A stretch of DNA of 64,000 bases from Dryomyza anilis (lineage: Eukaryota > Arthropoda > Insecta > Diptera > Dryomyzidae): contig OX638134.1 of NCBI GenBank assembly GCA_951804985.1, positions 4,898,001 to 4,962,000 on the forward strand. Reading direction: 5' to 3'. Positions 22,790 through 35,359 of this stretch are shown in pieces (the stretch's first letter is position 1; each line of letters begins with the position of its first letter). Made by a program: the position numbers and the translations under genes. The notes under the pieces were generated by a model that was not told the DNA's origin, did not search any database, and saw only the letters and a list, made by a program, of their open reading frames with translations.

Positions 22790-25090
22790 ATAAAATTCAA
22801 ATTTTCAATAAAAATTCAATTTTTCACTAAAAAATTCAATTTTTCACTAAAAATTCAATTTTTCACTAAATATTCAATTTTTCACTAAAAATTCAATTTT
22901 TCACTAAAAATTCAATTTTTCACTAAAAATTCAATTTTTCACTAAAAATTCAATTTTTCACTAAAAATTCAATTTTTCACTGAAAATTCAATTTTTTTAC
23001 TAAAAATTCAATTTTTCACTTAAATTCTATTTTTACTATAAATTCAACTTCTCATTAAAAATTCAATTTTTCACAAAAAACTCAATTTTTCACTAAAATT
23101 CTATTTTTACTATAAATTCAACTTCACATTATAAATTCAATTTATCACTAAAAATTAAATTTTTCATTAAAATTCAATTTTTCACTAAAAATTCAATTTT
23201 CACTAAAAATTCAATTTTTCACTAAAAATTCAATTTTTCACAAAAATTTAATTTTTCACTAAAAACTCAATTTTTCACTGAAATTATATTTTTACTATAA
23301 GTTCAACTTCTCATTTAAAATTTAAGTTTTCACCAAAAATTCAAATTGAATTGAATTTTTCCATTTTTCGCTAAAAAATTAATTTTTCACAAAAAATTTA
23401 ATTTTTCACTAAAAAATTCAATTTTTCACTAAAAATTCAAATTTTCACTAAAAATTCAAATTTTCACTAAAAATTCAAATTTTCACTAAAAATTCAAATT
23501 TTCACTAAAAATTCAAATTTTTACTAAAAATTCAAATTTTCAATAAAATTCAAATTTTCAATAAAATTCAAATTTTCACTAAAAATTCAAATTTTCACTA
23601 AAAATTCATTTTTTCATTAAAATTAATATTTTCACTAAAAATTCAATTTTTCACTAAAAATTCAATGTTTCACTAAAAATTCAATTTTTCACTAAAAATT
23701 CAAATTTTCACTAAAAATTCAAATTTTCACTAAAAATTCAAATTTTCACTACAAATTCAATTTTTCAATAAAATTCAAATTTTCAATAAAATTCAAATTT
23801 TCACTAAAAATTCAAATTTTCACTAAAAATTCAATTTTTCACTAAAATTAATATTTTCACTAAAAATTCAATTTTTCACTAAAAATTCAATGTTTCACTA
23901 AAAATTCAATTTTTCACTAAAAATTCAAATTTTCACTAAAAATTCAAATTTTCACTAAAAATTCAAATTTTCAATAAAATTCAAATTTTCAATAAAATTC
24001 AAATTTTCACTAAAAATTCAAATTTTCACTAAAAATTCAAATTTTCACTAAAAATTCAATTTTTCACTAAAATTAATATTTTCACTAAAAATTCAATTTT
24101 TCACTAAAAATTCAATGTTTCACTAAAAATTCAATTTTTCACCAAAAATTCAATTTTTCACTAAAAATTCAATTTTTCACTAAAAATTCAATTTTTCACT
24201 AAAAATTCAATTTTTCATAAAAAATTCAATTTTTCACTAATAATTCAATTTTTCACTAAAAATTCAATTTTTCACTAAAAATTCAATTTTTCACTAAAAA
24301 TTCAATTTTTCACTAAAAATTCAATTTTTCACTAAAAATTCAATTTTTCACTAAAAATTCAATTTTTCACTAAAAATTCAATTTTTCACTAAAAATTCAA
24401 ATTTTTACTTGAAATTCAAATTTTCACTAAAAATTCAATTTTTCACTAAAAATTCAATTTTTCACTAAAAATTCAATTTTTCACTAAAAATTCAATTTTT
24501 CATAAAAAATTCAATTTTTCACTAAAAATTCAATTTTTCACTAAAAATTCAATTTTTTACTAAAAATTCAATTTTTCACTAAAAATTAAATTTTTTACTA
24601 AAAATTCAATTTTTTATTAAAATTCAATTTTTCACTAAAAATTCAATTTTTCACTAAAAATTCAATTTTTCACTAAAAATTCAATTTTTCACTAAAAATT
24701 CAATTTTTCACTAAAAATTCAATTTCTCACTTAAATTCAATTTCTCACTAAATATTCAATTTTTTACTAAAAAAATAATTTTTACATTACAAATTCCATT
24801 TTCCCATAAAAATTCTATTTTTCATTTAAAATTCAATTTTCAGTATTAATTCAATTTTTCACTAAAAATGCCATTAAAACTAAAAAATCAAATTCAATTT
24901 TTCAATTTTTTACTTAAAAGTAAATTTTTCACTAAATTAAATATTTCATTAAAATTTCAATTATTCACTTAAATTAAATATTCGCTTAAGATTCAATTTT
25001 TTGATAAAAATTAAAATGTTCACCTAAAATTCAATTTTTCTATAAAAATTAAACATTTCACTAAAAATTCAAAGTTTTATTAAATATTAA
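22790..25090 (+). repeat. 19-bp satellite array 3 (+ orientation)
   Basis: About 120 copies of the TTTTTCACTAAAAATTCAA unit with two variants, one ending TCAATTTTT and one TCAAATTTT. Between about 23430 and 24130 a higher-order repeat of 225 bp is visible: the marker TCAATGTTTCACT recurs at 23663, 23888 and 24113. The array decays after about 24720 into diverged units. Confidence 0.95.
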
Positions 25091-26180
25091 ATTTTTTTTA
25101 CAAGTATATTTTTTGATTTACGTACTTCCAAAGCACTAAAACCATCACGTATGCAGTCCTGGCTTGGGTTCGACGCCACTTCAACCAATTCTTCATAATT
25201 CAAATTTTTTATTTGCATGCTGAACCTTAACTAGTGTTGTTGATGTTTTTGTGGAACGACAGCAGCAATTTTTGCCAAGTTGTGAAAATTAAAAATTTTG
25301 TATGCAGCACTTGCAGCACCATAAACACCGTTATTGGTGAATGTGGTTGTTTTTCAAGCAGTAGATATTGTTTGTTGAAATATTCCAAATTCTTATAAAT
25401 ATTAAATATGAAAATAATTTAGTACATAAAATTTCAATTTTTAGTAAAAAGAAACATTAAATATTTTATAAAACTTTAAACTATTTTTTAATTTTAAAAA
25501 TAAAAAAAATGAATTTCCAAATTACTGTGCGCCTAATGAACAATTCACCGTCGTCGTTGTCGTGGTCTTCAGCGCGCCTTCATCATTGATCATCTAATGG
25601 CGTTGGACATGCAATCGAGCAACTGCAACACATTATGGGGCCTCCGTTGAGTTATGGCAACAAAGTCGACATGTGCGCAAAAATCATCACTCAGATCATT
25701 AGACGAACGATGCAGCAAGAGCAACAGCATTTAGCTGCCATCAGTGTTGGCGAAGACCTCCAAAGCTTTTTTTGTTGTAGTCCGAAAAGAACTGAACACG
25801 TGCGTCAAAGCTAAGTGTTTAGGGACCATGGCTCAGACCGACTAAGACGACTGCGACGACATTTAGCCGCGACCGTTAATTGCTTCGTGTCGCGTAATTA
25901 TGCACGCTGCAATCAAGCGCAACATGGCGTGCAGTCTGTCATTCGGTTTTTTTTTTGTCAGGCAGCCGGATTGCAGTGATTGAGCGCACGTCATATTTTC
26001 CATCTAACTTTTATCTCTGCTTTGCTGCAATGATTTGTCAAACAATTGAATTTTGTGGTTTTTGACAAATTATTGACGTGCAAAATTGAATTTTCGTATA
26101 TTTTTTTAATATTTGAAAGTAACTACTTTGCAATTATTTTTAAGCTAATTAATTTTTTGATGGATTTAAGCTCAAAATGT
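25091..26180. other. Island with higher G+C, no gene seen
   Basis: From about 25540 to 26000 the DNA is markedly less AT-rich and non-repetitive, with GATCATTAGACGAACG and GCAGCAAGAGCAACAGC-type words. Frames are short. A candidate regulatory or unique-sequence block; function cannot be shown. Confidence 0.4.
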
Positions 26181-26189
26181 TATAAGTAG

Positions 26190-26737
26190 TAATCGGTTAT
26201 GTTTATGAGTAACCGGTTATTTTATGAGTAACCAGTTATTTTTATATGTAATCGATTTTTTTTTTGTTTAAGATTTTCAATTTAGTAACCAGTTTTTTAT
26301 AACCGATCGCATTGCTTAGAACTCTGATTTTGAAGAATTTGTTTTGTGTCTTAATGTGATACAAATAAATAAATAAGGACTTCTTTGCAATTATTTGGTT
26401 ATTTTTATGAGTAACCGGTTATTTTATCAGTAACCAGTTATTTTTATATGTAATCGATTTTTTTTTGTTTAAGATTTTCAATTTAGTAACCAGTTTTTTA
26501 TAACCGGTCGCATTGCTTAGTACTCTGATTTTGAAGAATTTGTTTTGTGTCTTAATGTGATACAAATAAATAAATAAGGACTTCTTTGCAATTATTTGGT
26601 TATTTCTATGAGTAACCGGTTCTTTTTTTTAAGATTCTCAATATAGTAACTAGATTTTTTATAACCGATCGCTTTGCTTAGTAATTTGATTTTAAAGAAT
26701 TTCTTTTTGTTTTAGTGTGATATAAATAAATAAATAA
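26190..26737. repeat. About 2.7 tandem copies of a 200-bp unit with AACCGGTT words
   Basis: Units start with GGTTATNTTTATGAGTAACC at about 26194, 26397 and 26597, the third truncated. Each contains GTAACC/GGTTAC words, AAGATTTTCAATTTAGTAAC, and TGTGATACAAATAAATAAAT near its end. The last unit is followed directly by the DINE-like element at 26738. Non-coding. Confidence 0.8.
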
Positions 26738-27471
26738 CCAGTTGGGAAGGTTAGATCACATGGGAAATTTTAAAGTAGGTGTAATTATGATAGTTAGGAT
26801 TATCAAAATTATAGTCGGTCTAAGCCGACTATAAATACCCTACACATATGTGTGGTTACCATTCAAAGTGATATATAGGTCACCAGGGTATACGAATCCT
26901 GAAAAAAACTACAAACATTCAATCGCTGAAGAATTTCCATTCATTTGATACCCATATTTACAAATGGGTAGGTGTACCGAATTTCGATTTTTTTTTTTGT
27001 GAACCACAAGTCTTTATGCCGGAAAACATTATTATAATGTATTTGAGCATGATATCAATATATATTTGACCAACAAAGTTTACCTAAGCACGTATACATA
27101 AAAATTGATCTTTATATGTACATTTTATATGTGGTATTTGAACATAAGTGGTCGGATCATAGGTCACAATGGACCGATCTCGCCAATTTTTTCGCACATA
27201 CAGCGTAGGTATATTAGTAATCTAAGTTATAAGTTTCATTTATCTAGCTCTTCAATTTTAAAAGCCTTAGGGATTTCAACAGACAGACAGACAGACGGAC
27301 AGACAGACGGACAGACAGACAGACGGACAGACGGACATCGCTAAATCGACTCAGGAGGTCATGCTGATCAAGAATATATATACTTTTCCATACCGGAGTT
27401 GCTTTCTTCTGGGTGTTACAAACGGCGTACCAAACTGAATATACCCTTTCACTCTTAGTGTAGGGTATAAA
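26738..27471 (-). mobile_element. DINE-1/mini-me-like non-autonomous Helentron, copy 2
   Basis: The right-hand end in its own direction is CCAGTTGGGAAGG, then the hairpin TAGTCGG...CCGACTA (26813-26832) and ATACCCTACAC. The other end is GTGTAGGGTATAAAAA. A GACA/GACG microsatellite (GTCY on the minus strand) occupies about 27283-27336, next to AAGAATATATATACTTTTCC. It shares architecture with the copy at 6207-6760 and is nearly identical by eye to 40410-41035, but longer in the microsatellite and just beside it. The frame at 27105-27344 within it is spurious. Confidence 0.8.
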
Positions 27472-27479
27472 AATAAATA

Positions 27480-28440
27480 ATATATACGCTGTTGTTTTAG
27501 TAAATGGTTATTTTTTATTTGGAAATATTGACTTTTATTAGTAACCGATTACTTTTATTAATGACCCAATACATTTACTAACATCCGGTTACTTTTATTA
27601 CTGACCGATAACTTTTATTAATAACAATTATTTTTTATTAGTATACGGTAATATATATTAGTAGCCGGTTACTTAATTAAAATCCGGTTACTTTTTTAAA
27701 TTTATATGTAATCGGTTAATTTATTAGTAGCTCGTTACTTTTATTAGTAAGGCGAGTTATTATTCTTTAGTAGCTGGTTACTTTTATAAGTATCTATTTG
27801 TATAAGTAACCGGTTACTTTAATAATAGAAAGTTAATTTTATTAGTAGTTTTGTATGTAATCGGTTACTTTATTAGTAGCTGGCTGTTTTAATTAGTATC
27901 CGATTAGATTTTTTAGTAGCTGATTACTTTTATAATTAACCGGTTGCATTATTTAAAGATGGTTCTTTTTATTAGTAGCCGGTTACTTTTATTAGTAGCT
28001 GGTTTCTTTCTTAGCAGCTGGTTGTTTTTTTTTAGAAGGCTGTTACTTACATTAGTACCTTAGCTGGTTACTTAGTAGCTGATTACTTTTATTAGAAGCT
28101 GCATTCCTTTATTTCTAGCTGATTTCTTTTATTAGTAGATGGTTACTTTTATTAATATCCGGCTACTTTTTTTAGTACCTGTATGATTTCATTTGCATCC
28201 GGTTACTTGTATTAGTATTATTAGTATTATTTCTTAGTATTAGGTTATTTTTAGTTAGTAATTTTTATTAGTACAAGTATCCGGTTTTTGACGAATTTGT
28301 TTTATTTTTATTTTGATAGTGACAATTTGAAAATTTTTTTGTGTTTATATTTGATGGTGCAATATAAAAATATCAGTACTAATAACCGAATACTTTTCTT
28401 AATAGCCGGTCACATTGGTAACCGGATTTTAAACTTTACA
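27480..28440. repeat. Degenerate minisatellite of about 20-21 bp built on TTATTAGTAGCCGGTTACTT
   Basis: Dozens of imperfect copies of a unit combining TTTTATTAGTA with (A/G/T)CCGGTTACT. Spacing is irregular and copies are much diverged, so this is an old array. Exact AACCGGTT occurs at 27808 and 27938, and related ATCCGGTTAC or GCCGGTTAC words at many positions. AACCGGTT is the known Grainyhead core, so the array could bind that factor, but this is inference. Confidence 0.7.
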
Positions 28441-30060
28441 ATGTATTATTTTATTTAAAATTAAAAATGTAATTGTCTCTACGTTTCATTAAAAAAAAAA
28501 ATGAATTGTTTATAATAAATAAAATTTAATAAAATTAATTAAAATAACTTTTTAGTTAATAAAAAATATATTTTTTTTTCCCAATTTTAAAAATATATTC
28601 ATTTTTAAATTTTGTGTACATATTTTCTTAACACAAACCATTTAAAACCACGCTAAATTAAGTTGCCGTCGCTGTCAACTAAGCTGCTGAACTCCAGTCA
28701 ACTGTCACACCGAATGCTGTTGCAAATGTCAAAAATATACGCGCTGTCATGATTGACAAGCATAATGCAAGTCCCGAAGAAGTGCAACAACAAAAATAGC
28801 ACCCTACAATTAATATTTATCAGCAAGAACTATTTAAAATGCAACGTGGCCTAAGCCCCCACAATTTGTTTGGGGTAGAGTGGGGAGATTCCGGGAGGTT
28901 GTTGCATTGAAGAGCGCGCGCGCTGCTGTCAACTGACAGCAGTTTGACATTTTAGGTGAGCGTGCGTAGAACACGCGCACCATATGTGCTCGAGAAATTT
29001 TTGAATTGAGGCACAAAATATGGGGGAACGTCATACAGAAATGCAACTGAAAAAAATACAAGAAAAAAAAATTAAAAGAAAATTTACAACAAATACTACA
29101 AGAATAAATACAACAAATACTAACCAATAGCAACGCATTTTAATGAAAATGTCATTTTGTGGCAATGCTTTGTAAAATCCACGCTATGCCTCAATGCCAC
29201 GCGGGAAATCCCTACGCACACGCGTCTCAAAAAATTCGAATCTCAAAATAGCTGAATATTTTTGTGAAAAGTAGGGGCACTTTTTTATCTTGTAGTTGTT
29301 GGAAAACACTTTGTGGATTTACATCTGTAAAAGTTTAGAAAACATTTTATGTACAAAACCTAAACAAAACATAAAATTAAAAATAAATAAATAAAATAAA
29401 ATCAAATGAATTACAAAAAAAAAAAAAATTAAATAAACATTGACGCATTTTTGTACGTGGAAAAACCAGGCGCGAAAATCGTCTCCTGCTGAGTTTTTAT
29501 TTCGTGCAGCCGTTTGGTGGGGAAAGGTGCCAAGCACGTAGATGATTGAGGCGATTATTTATCACAAAAAGGGGGACAAATTGTGCAATATATTTACAAG
29601 AAATTACAATGAATTTGAAGGCTATCTAAATTAAAATCAAATAAATAATATATTTCATAAGTTTATTTTGTTTTTTTTTTTTTTTTTTTATATATTAAAA
29701 ATATCAATGCTTTTTGTTTGTAAAGACATAATTGTCAAAATGTCTTAAGAAATTATTAATAGTATTAAAAAAATGTTTGAAAGTGTTGCTCACTTCGTAT
29801 GTTGTTTCAATCAATGTTCGAATGAACTAGGAATTGGAATCAGATCTAAACCGTTTCATTTTTGTAAACAAATTTAAGAATCGGAATTTGAACTAATATC
29901 GTAAATATACCAAATTCCGTCAACCTATAGATAGTTCAAATTTAAACTCAAAAAATAATAAAATCTAAAATTTTGTATTATTTTTTTGTCAAATGGAAAT
30001 CATTCATTGTTCAATTAAAGTGTGCTACAAATTAAAAGAAAAAATCATATACAAAATTTC
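28441..30060. other. Mostly AT-rich stretch with one less AT-rich block
   Basis: The block 28650-29000 is less AT-rich, with GCTGTCAACT words, a GCGCGCGCGC run (about 28914-28922) and a 20-bp near-palindrome at 28923-28942. Long A runs occur near 29412 and a T run near 29670. No exon supported; the minus-strand frames at 28834-29133 and 29319-29537 are unrecognised. Confidence 0.4.
28923..28942. other. Near-perfect palindrome CTGCTGTCAACTGACAGCAG
   Basis: Nine-base arms CTGCTGTCA and TGACAGCAG flank a two-base centre, directly after a GC-alternating run. It contains two TGACAG words in opposite orientation, a TALE-homeodomain-like core; function is not shown. Confidence 0.5.
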
Positions 30061-31600
30061 CGACCTATGTTTCGGAAAACAATGAATTTGCACATGGGGT
30101 AAAGTGGGACAAATTTTGTTTTTTCTCCAAAGAAGTTCATTTGAATATTTTTGTTTAATTCTTTTGAAGGTTCTATACCATGAAATAGTTTATGATCTAA
30201 CTTGTTGCATTAAAAGAATACCATTTAAATACCTTTTAATTTGAGATTTTAGCGATTATTTAAAACAGCTCAATTTCGGACCTCTTGAAAATTCTGGGGT
30301 AAAGTGGGAAACGTTAAAAATTTTACAAACATGTTAATAATGTTTCATTTTTGTTTTATTTCATGATCTAATTTTTTGAATTAACAGAATACCATTTATA
30401 TGCCTTTTAATTGAATTTTAAACGATTTTTCAAAACAGTCCGATTTCTCAATTGTTGCAAAAAGTTGGCGTAAAGTGGGAAACTTCAATATATTTATCAA
30501 AATGCTATTTTAGTCTTTCTTTTTCAAGTTTTGTTTTTTTCACTACAAAGTCAAATATATTAAGGAAAAAAAAAATATAATAAGGTCATAAAAAAAGATT
30601 GGTAGTGCAAGAAAAATAAAGTTTAAATTTTTAAACACCTAGAAAAATACCAAAAAAATTGTGCATTTATCCATAGTCAGAATAGTCTGAGTTATAATGA
30701 ACACAGGTGTAGTTGCTGGTTGCCAAGTTCGCACATTTCTAGTATACAGGACGTTTATAGATATTGTAGTTCATTGAATTGTTGAAATTTAAATTGTACA
30801 AAATTCTTCTAATTCTGATGAAGTTAAAGAATATTTACCTATCGATGTATTCTTTTTGCTCTTGTTAAATATTCGCTTCTCGGCTTTCTTCTGCAATTCA
30901 GATTTTATTTCAGTTGAATTACAAATGTTGCTTTTCATTAGCTGGTGGCGATGATTGAAGTTTTTTCTTTGCTAAACCAATTAAATAATTTTTATAACAC
31001 AATATTTTTACTAAAATTACAACAAAAATTGCTTAAATTACGTTTCCCACTTTACCCCAGAATGTGTTTCCTACTTTACTCCAATATCGCAATTTGATTA
31101 ATTTATGAAATGTTAAATTATTTGGAATACTCATACTATATGCGACTATTTTAAACATACCGCCTTAATTAAAAACGATAGAATTCACGATTTTTTTTTA
31201 GCAAAGACCACTACTCTATAAAACTTTCAGAAATATATTTTTTCACTTGTTCTCAAAATGCAATAAAGTAGTATTATTTTGATTATAACCATTGATAAAA
31301 AAAAGTTGATGCCATATTAAGAAGCCTGGGAATTGTTTTTAATTTTACAAGTGCAAAAACATGTAAAAAATTGCAATTTCACACATTACCCCATGTCCCA
31401 CTTTACCCCAGGCTCCCCTATATATTTCTGAATTTTTTTTTCGTAAACAAATTTTTTAAAACAACAACAAAAAAATAAAAGAAGCAGTGTTTTTATTTTT
31501 TCTAAGTGCAAAAACATGTCCAAAAATTGAAATTTCCCACATTACCCCATGTCCCACTTTACCCCAGACACCCCTATATATATCCGACATTTTTTTTCGT
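30060..31600. mobile_element. GGGGTAAAGTGGGA repeat element, copy 1
   Basis: GGGGTAAAGTGGGA occurs forward at about 30108 and 30297, with a variant at 30468. It occurs inverted (TCCCACTTTACCCC) near 31046, 31396 and 31552. The interval is therefore roughly palindromic at its ends, with the inner 31385 and 31541 copies in a 156-bp tandem duplication (about 31340-31650). A homologous interval lies at 40.08-41.57 kb. No protein is encoded. I do not recognise a named family; a non-autonomous inverted-repeat element is the simplest reading. Confidence 0.55.
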
Positions 31601-31621
31601 AAACAAATGTTTTAAAACAAC

Positions 31622-31840
31622 AAAAAAATAAAAACAAATACTTTTTTCCAAAATAAAATAAAAAAAATATTTTTTCCAAAATAAAATAAAAATATATTTT
31701 TTTTCAAAATAAAAAAAAAATATTTTTTTTTCAAAATAAAAAAATATATATTTTTTTCAAAATAAAAAAAAATATTTTTTTTTTCCAAAATATAAAAATA
31801 TTTTTTTTCTCAAACATTTTTTTTTTCTCCGAAAACAAAT
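31622..31840. repeat. AT minisatellite of about 30 bp (CCAAAATAAAATAAAAA...TTTTTT)
   Basis: About seven degenerate units alternate an A-rich half (CAAAATAAAA) with a T-rich half (TATTTTTTTT), so each unit is itself self-complementary. Low complexity; the minus frame across it is meaningless. Confidence 0.7.
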
Positions 31841-32312
31841 TTTGAATACTAAAAATAATTTGGAAAAAATTTCGGAAAACAATGAAAAATATATGTTTGA
31901 TTATTTTTCTTACATAACATAAGAAAAAACATTTTAGAAAAGGTTCCCCCATCTAATTTTAGAATTTGTTTGTAAATTTGTAAATATATGATATGGGTTT
32001 AAAAATATAATTTTGTATTTTTTGAACGTAAGCTTATGTTTTTAATTTGATTACTTAAAATAAAAATAAAAATTAACGTATTTTTAAAATGTGTTATTTT
32101 TAATCCTTTACCATAAAACGTTCAGAGGCATTAGTGATATTGAACGAGTATCATTTTTTGAGTATTGTAACCCTCCACAATTAATTTTATTAAGTCTTTA
32201 TTGACGCAGTGATAACACAATAATATACCAATTATAACACTTTCAAAAATGAACTAGATTCATATTAATATTAGTAACTACACATTTATGAAGAAACTTA
32301 TTATTTTATTTT
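31841..32312. other. AT-rich stretch, no gene seen
   Basis: Nothing beyond AT-rich single-copy sequence is visible. Confidence 0.45.
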
Positions 32313-32327
32313 TTATTAAATCCTGTT

Positions 32328-32643
32328 AGCCGCGGTAGCTCAGTGGTTAGTGCGTTGGACTGCGAGCCGAAAAGTCCCCGGTTCAAGCCTGGATTGGGGC
32401 TAACAACATCTTTTCATAGAAACATTTTTCTATACCGCGCTACCTCTCGGCAGTAAATGGCAAACCTCCGAGAGTAAAAACATTGCCTATGAAAAGCTCT
32501 CACCCACCGTTCGGATTCGGCAATAAACTGTAGGTCCCACCACTTTGAGTACAAATATAACACGCACAGCTCAAAATGGTGAGAGAGCTCGGCCGAAGTT
32601 CTATACAGGACTGTAGCGCCAAACTATTATTATATTATTATTA
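32328..32643 (+). mobile_element. tRNA-derived SINE, copy B
   Basis: Begins AGCCGCGGTAGCTCAGTGG (A box at 32336-32346), with B box GGTTCAAGCC at 32380. A tRNA-like T-arm and a body follow, the body containing TGGCAAACCTCCGAGAGTAA and CACCACTTTGAGTACAAATA, and the tail is ATT-rich. It lies between direct repeats TTATTAAATCCTGTT at 32313-32327 and 32644-32658, an unambiguous target-site duplication apart from overlap with the ATT tail. The head is a degenerated tRNA: one D-stem and one T-stem pair are mismatched, so it is not a functional tRNA gene. Confidence 0.92.
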
Positions 32644-32658
32644 TTATTAAATCCTGTT

Positions 32659-33295
32659 TGCTTCAGAATTTTTGACTTTATTAGCATAACCTGCCATAAA
32701 TTCGACGCTGCCATAAATTCGAAACCAGCAATATATTATATTGAAATGATTAGTAGTTGCATCTTTTTAGCACGTTGCAACCCAAAGACCCTTTAAAACC
32801 TTCACATATTATTCTGTTGAACTACAAAAACGTGCAACTAATTGACACTCCTTTCGCACCGGCTGCCAAGGCACCATAAATTGTCTGCCACACCATTCTA
32901 CCATTCAACCAAACATCCAAACTACCAACCAAACAACGAGACTTTAGCTAAAAGTAAAGTAGTAAATAAAATAAAATATATTTTAGTTATCTGAACAATA
33001 TTATGTAGCACTGCTGTCAGCAATAGAGTTGTAACAGCAACACGTTTTGCCCCAACTGATTGACAACAATGGCCAACAAATGGCCACAGATAAAGCACGA
33101 TCAGTCAGACAGTTGCACTGAACGTTGCTGAAGAATCGGCGATGGTGCATCGATATATTGGTGAATGCCATCAGAATAACAATTAGCCACTCGACGACGA
33201 TGGTTGCTGGAAGACAGTAACGTCTGCTGCTGGGACAGCTAAAAGATTTACGAACTGCACGCAGAGAATTCTTATTTTTTTATTTAAATTTTAAT
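32659..33295. other. Island with CAAC words, no gene seen
   Basis: Non-repetitive, less AT-rich from 32850 to 33250 (AACAATGGCCAACAAATGGCC near 33063). No exon supported. Confidence 0.4.
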
Positions 33296-33299
33296 TTTA

Positions 33300-34375
33300 A
33301 ATAAAAATTCAATTTTTCACTAAAAATTCAATTTTTCACTAAAAATTCAAATTTTCACTATAAATTCAATTTTTCACTAAAAATTCAAATTTTCAATAAA
33401 AATTCAATTTTTCACTAAAAATTCAATTTTTCACTAAAAATTTAAATTTTCACTAAAAATTCAATTTTTCACTAAAAATTCAATTTTTCACTAAAAATTC
33501 AATTTTTCACTAAAAATTCAATTTTTCACTACAAATTCAATTTTTCACTAAAAATTCAATTTTTCACTAAAAATTCAATTTTTCACTAAAAATTCAATTT
33601 TTCACTAAAAATTCAATTTTTCACTAAAAATTAAATTTTTCACTAAAAATTCAATTTTTCACTATAAATTCAATTTTTCACTAAAAATTCAATTTTTCAC
33701 TAAAAATTCAATTTTTCACTAAAAATTCAATTTTTACTAAAAATTCAATTTTCTCTCAAAATTCAATTTAATCTAAAAATTTGATTTTTCACTGAACAAT
33801 TTTTTTTGATTTTTCACTCAAAATTCAATTTTTCACTAAAAATTCAATTTTTAACTTAAAATTCAATTTTTCCCTAAAAATTTAATTTTTCACTAAAAAT
33901 TCAATTTTTCACTAAAAATTCAAATTTTCACTAAAAATTCAAATTTTCACTGAAAATTCAAATTTTCACTGAATATTCAAATTTTCACTAAAAATTCAAA
34001 TTTTTACTAAAAATTCAATTTTTCACTAAAATTTCAATTTTTCACTAAAAATTCAATTTTTCACTAGAAATTCAATTTTTCACTAAAACTTGATATATTC
34101 AATAACGTTTAATTTTTCACTAAACATTCAATTTTTCACTAAAAATTCAATTTTTTACTAAAAATTCAATTTTTCACTAAAAATTCAATTTTTCACTAAA
34201 AATTCAATTTTTCACTAAAAATTCAATTTTTCACTAAAAATTCAATTTTTCACTAAAAATTCAAATTTTCACTAAAAATTCATTTTTTCACTAAAAATTC
34301 AATTTTTCACTAAAAATTCAATTTTATCTAAAAATTTTAATTTTCTTTTAAGGAATATAATTTTCAGTGTAATAT
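33300..34375 (+). repeat. 19-bp satellite array 4 (+ orientation)
   Basis: About 55 copies of TTTTTCACTAAAAATTCAA, most regular at 33470-33760 and 34130-34330. It faces the oppositely oriented array at 35360-36680 across a spacer of about 1 kb, so the two form a large inverted repeat. Confidence 0.95.
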
Positions 34376-35359
34376 AATTTTTTGCAGTTGTTCAAACATT
34401 GCGCCTACACAAACACAGTAGGTGCTTGCTGCACTTAAGGATTTCTTGCTTTCCGTGCAGCTGTCAACATCGTTGCTGCGCCGCATGTGGCGTTGCCACT
34501 TTAACCAAGTTCAGTCGTCGTTTTTTTTTTTTCGATGTTAATTTTTTTTCTTATTTATTGCAATTTTTATTATTTATCTTAGACAAACTCTGGTCATTTT
34601 TATTTGTTCATTTTTTTATTGTGATTTTATGTTTTGTTTGGCAACGCATTTGCAATTTTAATATTTTAAATGTTAACACGTGGTGTTGCTGTTGTTGTTT
34701 TGCTTTTGTCTTTGCAGTTGTTGTCACTGCACTTGTCAGTCTTCTGTCAAATTGCCTATGTTGTCTAGAATTTATGACAAGTTTTTGTGCGTTTTGCCTA
34801 CAATGAGAGAGGCCTTTGCAAACAGACCAGAAAAAAACGTGCCTTGCACTTTAATGGCAACACTTGCAAAAGTGGAGATAAAATTTAATTAAATTTTATT
34901 TTTAGTTTGTTTTATTTTTTGTTGTGAGTTTTTCATTTTGCTACTTTAGAAAATGTGTCGCCCTATTAAACGCAGCTCATACAGTTGTCAATTATGACAT
35001 TTGTGGTAGAAGGCAGGCGTGCAGGCACTTTGTGTGTTCTACGAACTGGAAACGAGGCATTTAAGCCTTTTTGCACCCGAAGTGTTTGGTGACTGGTAGG
35101 TGTAGCAATTTAGAATGCTGTGCTTTTGATGTATAAAACTATGCTGTGTGACCATTTCGAATGAGTAAATTTTACAAAGTGTTTCTAAAGTTGCTGAATT
35201 TTTGATGTAAAGCTTTTTAAAAGGGTTGTTAATTTGAAGAAATACTTTAGAAAAGACTTTGATTTAATGATAAGGATTTATAAAATAAAGTTTTTGGTTT
35301 TTAATTGATTAAAAATGCGTATTAAACGCTCTCTAAAAAGGTTGCTCAAATTGAATTAT
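34376..35359. other. Spacer between inverted arrays 4 and 5
   Basis: Non-repetitive. The plus frame at 34399-34806 encodes a hydrophobic cysteine-rich low-complexity sequence (TTG/TGC runs) without a recognisable domain or Kozak context, and I do not call it a gene. If the flanking arrays pair in a transcript, this would be the hairpin loop. Confidence 0.4.

Noticed and set aside
27105..27344. A frame inside the DINE-like element
   Set aside because: Ends in the GACA/GACG microsatellite (repeating TDGQ/TDRR residues) and is not kept in the sister copy at 40410-41035.
32328..32400. A tRNA gene
   Set aside because: A and B boxes are present but D-stem and T-stem have mismatches, the acceptor stem does not close, and the same head occurs in three copies with a common body, tail and target duplications: a SINE.
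34399..34892. Cysteine-rich hydrophobic plus-strand frames
   Set aside because: Composition follows from TTG/TGT runs; no signal for a real start and no family resemblance.
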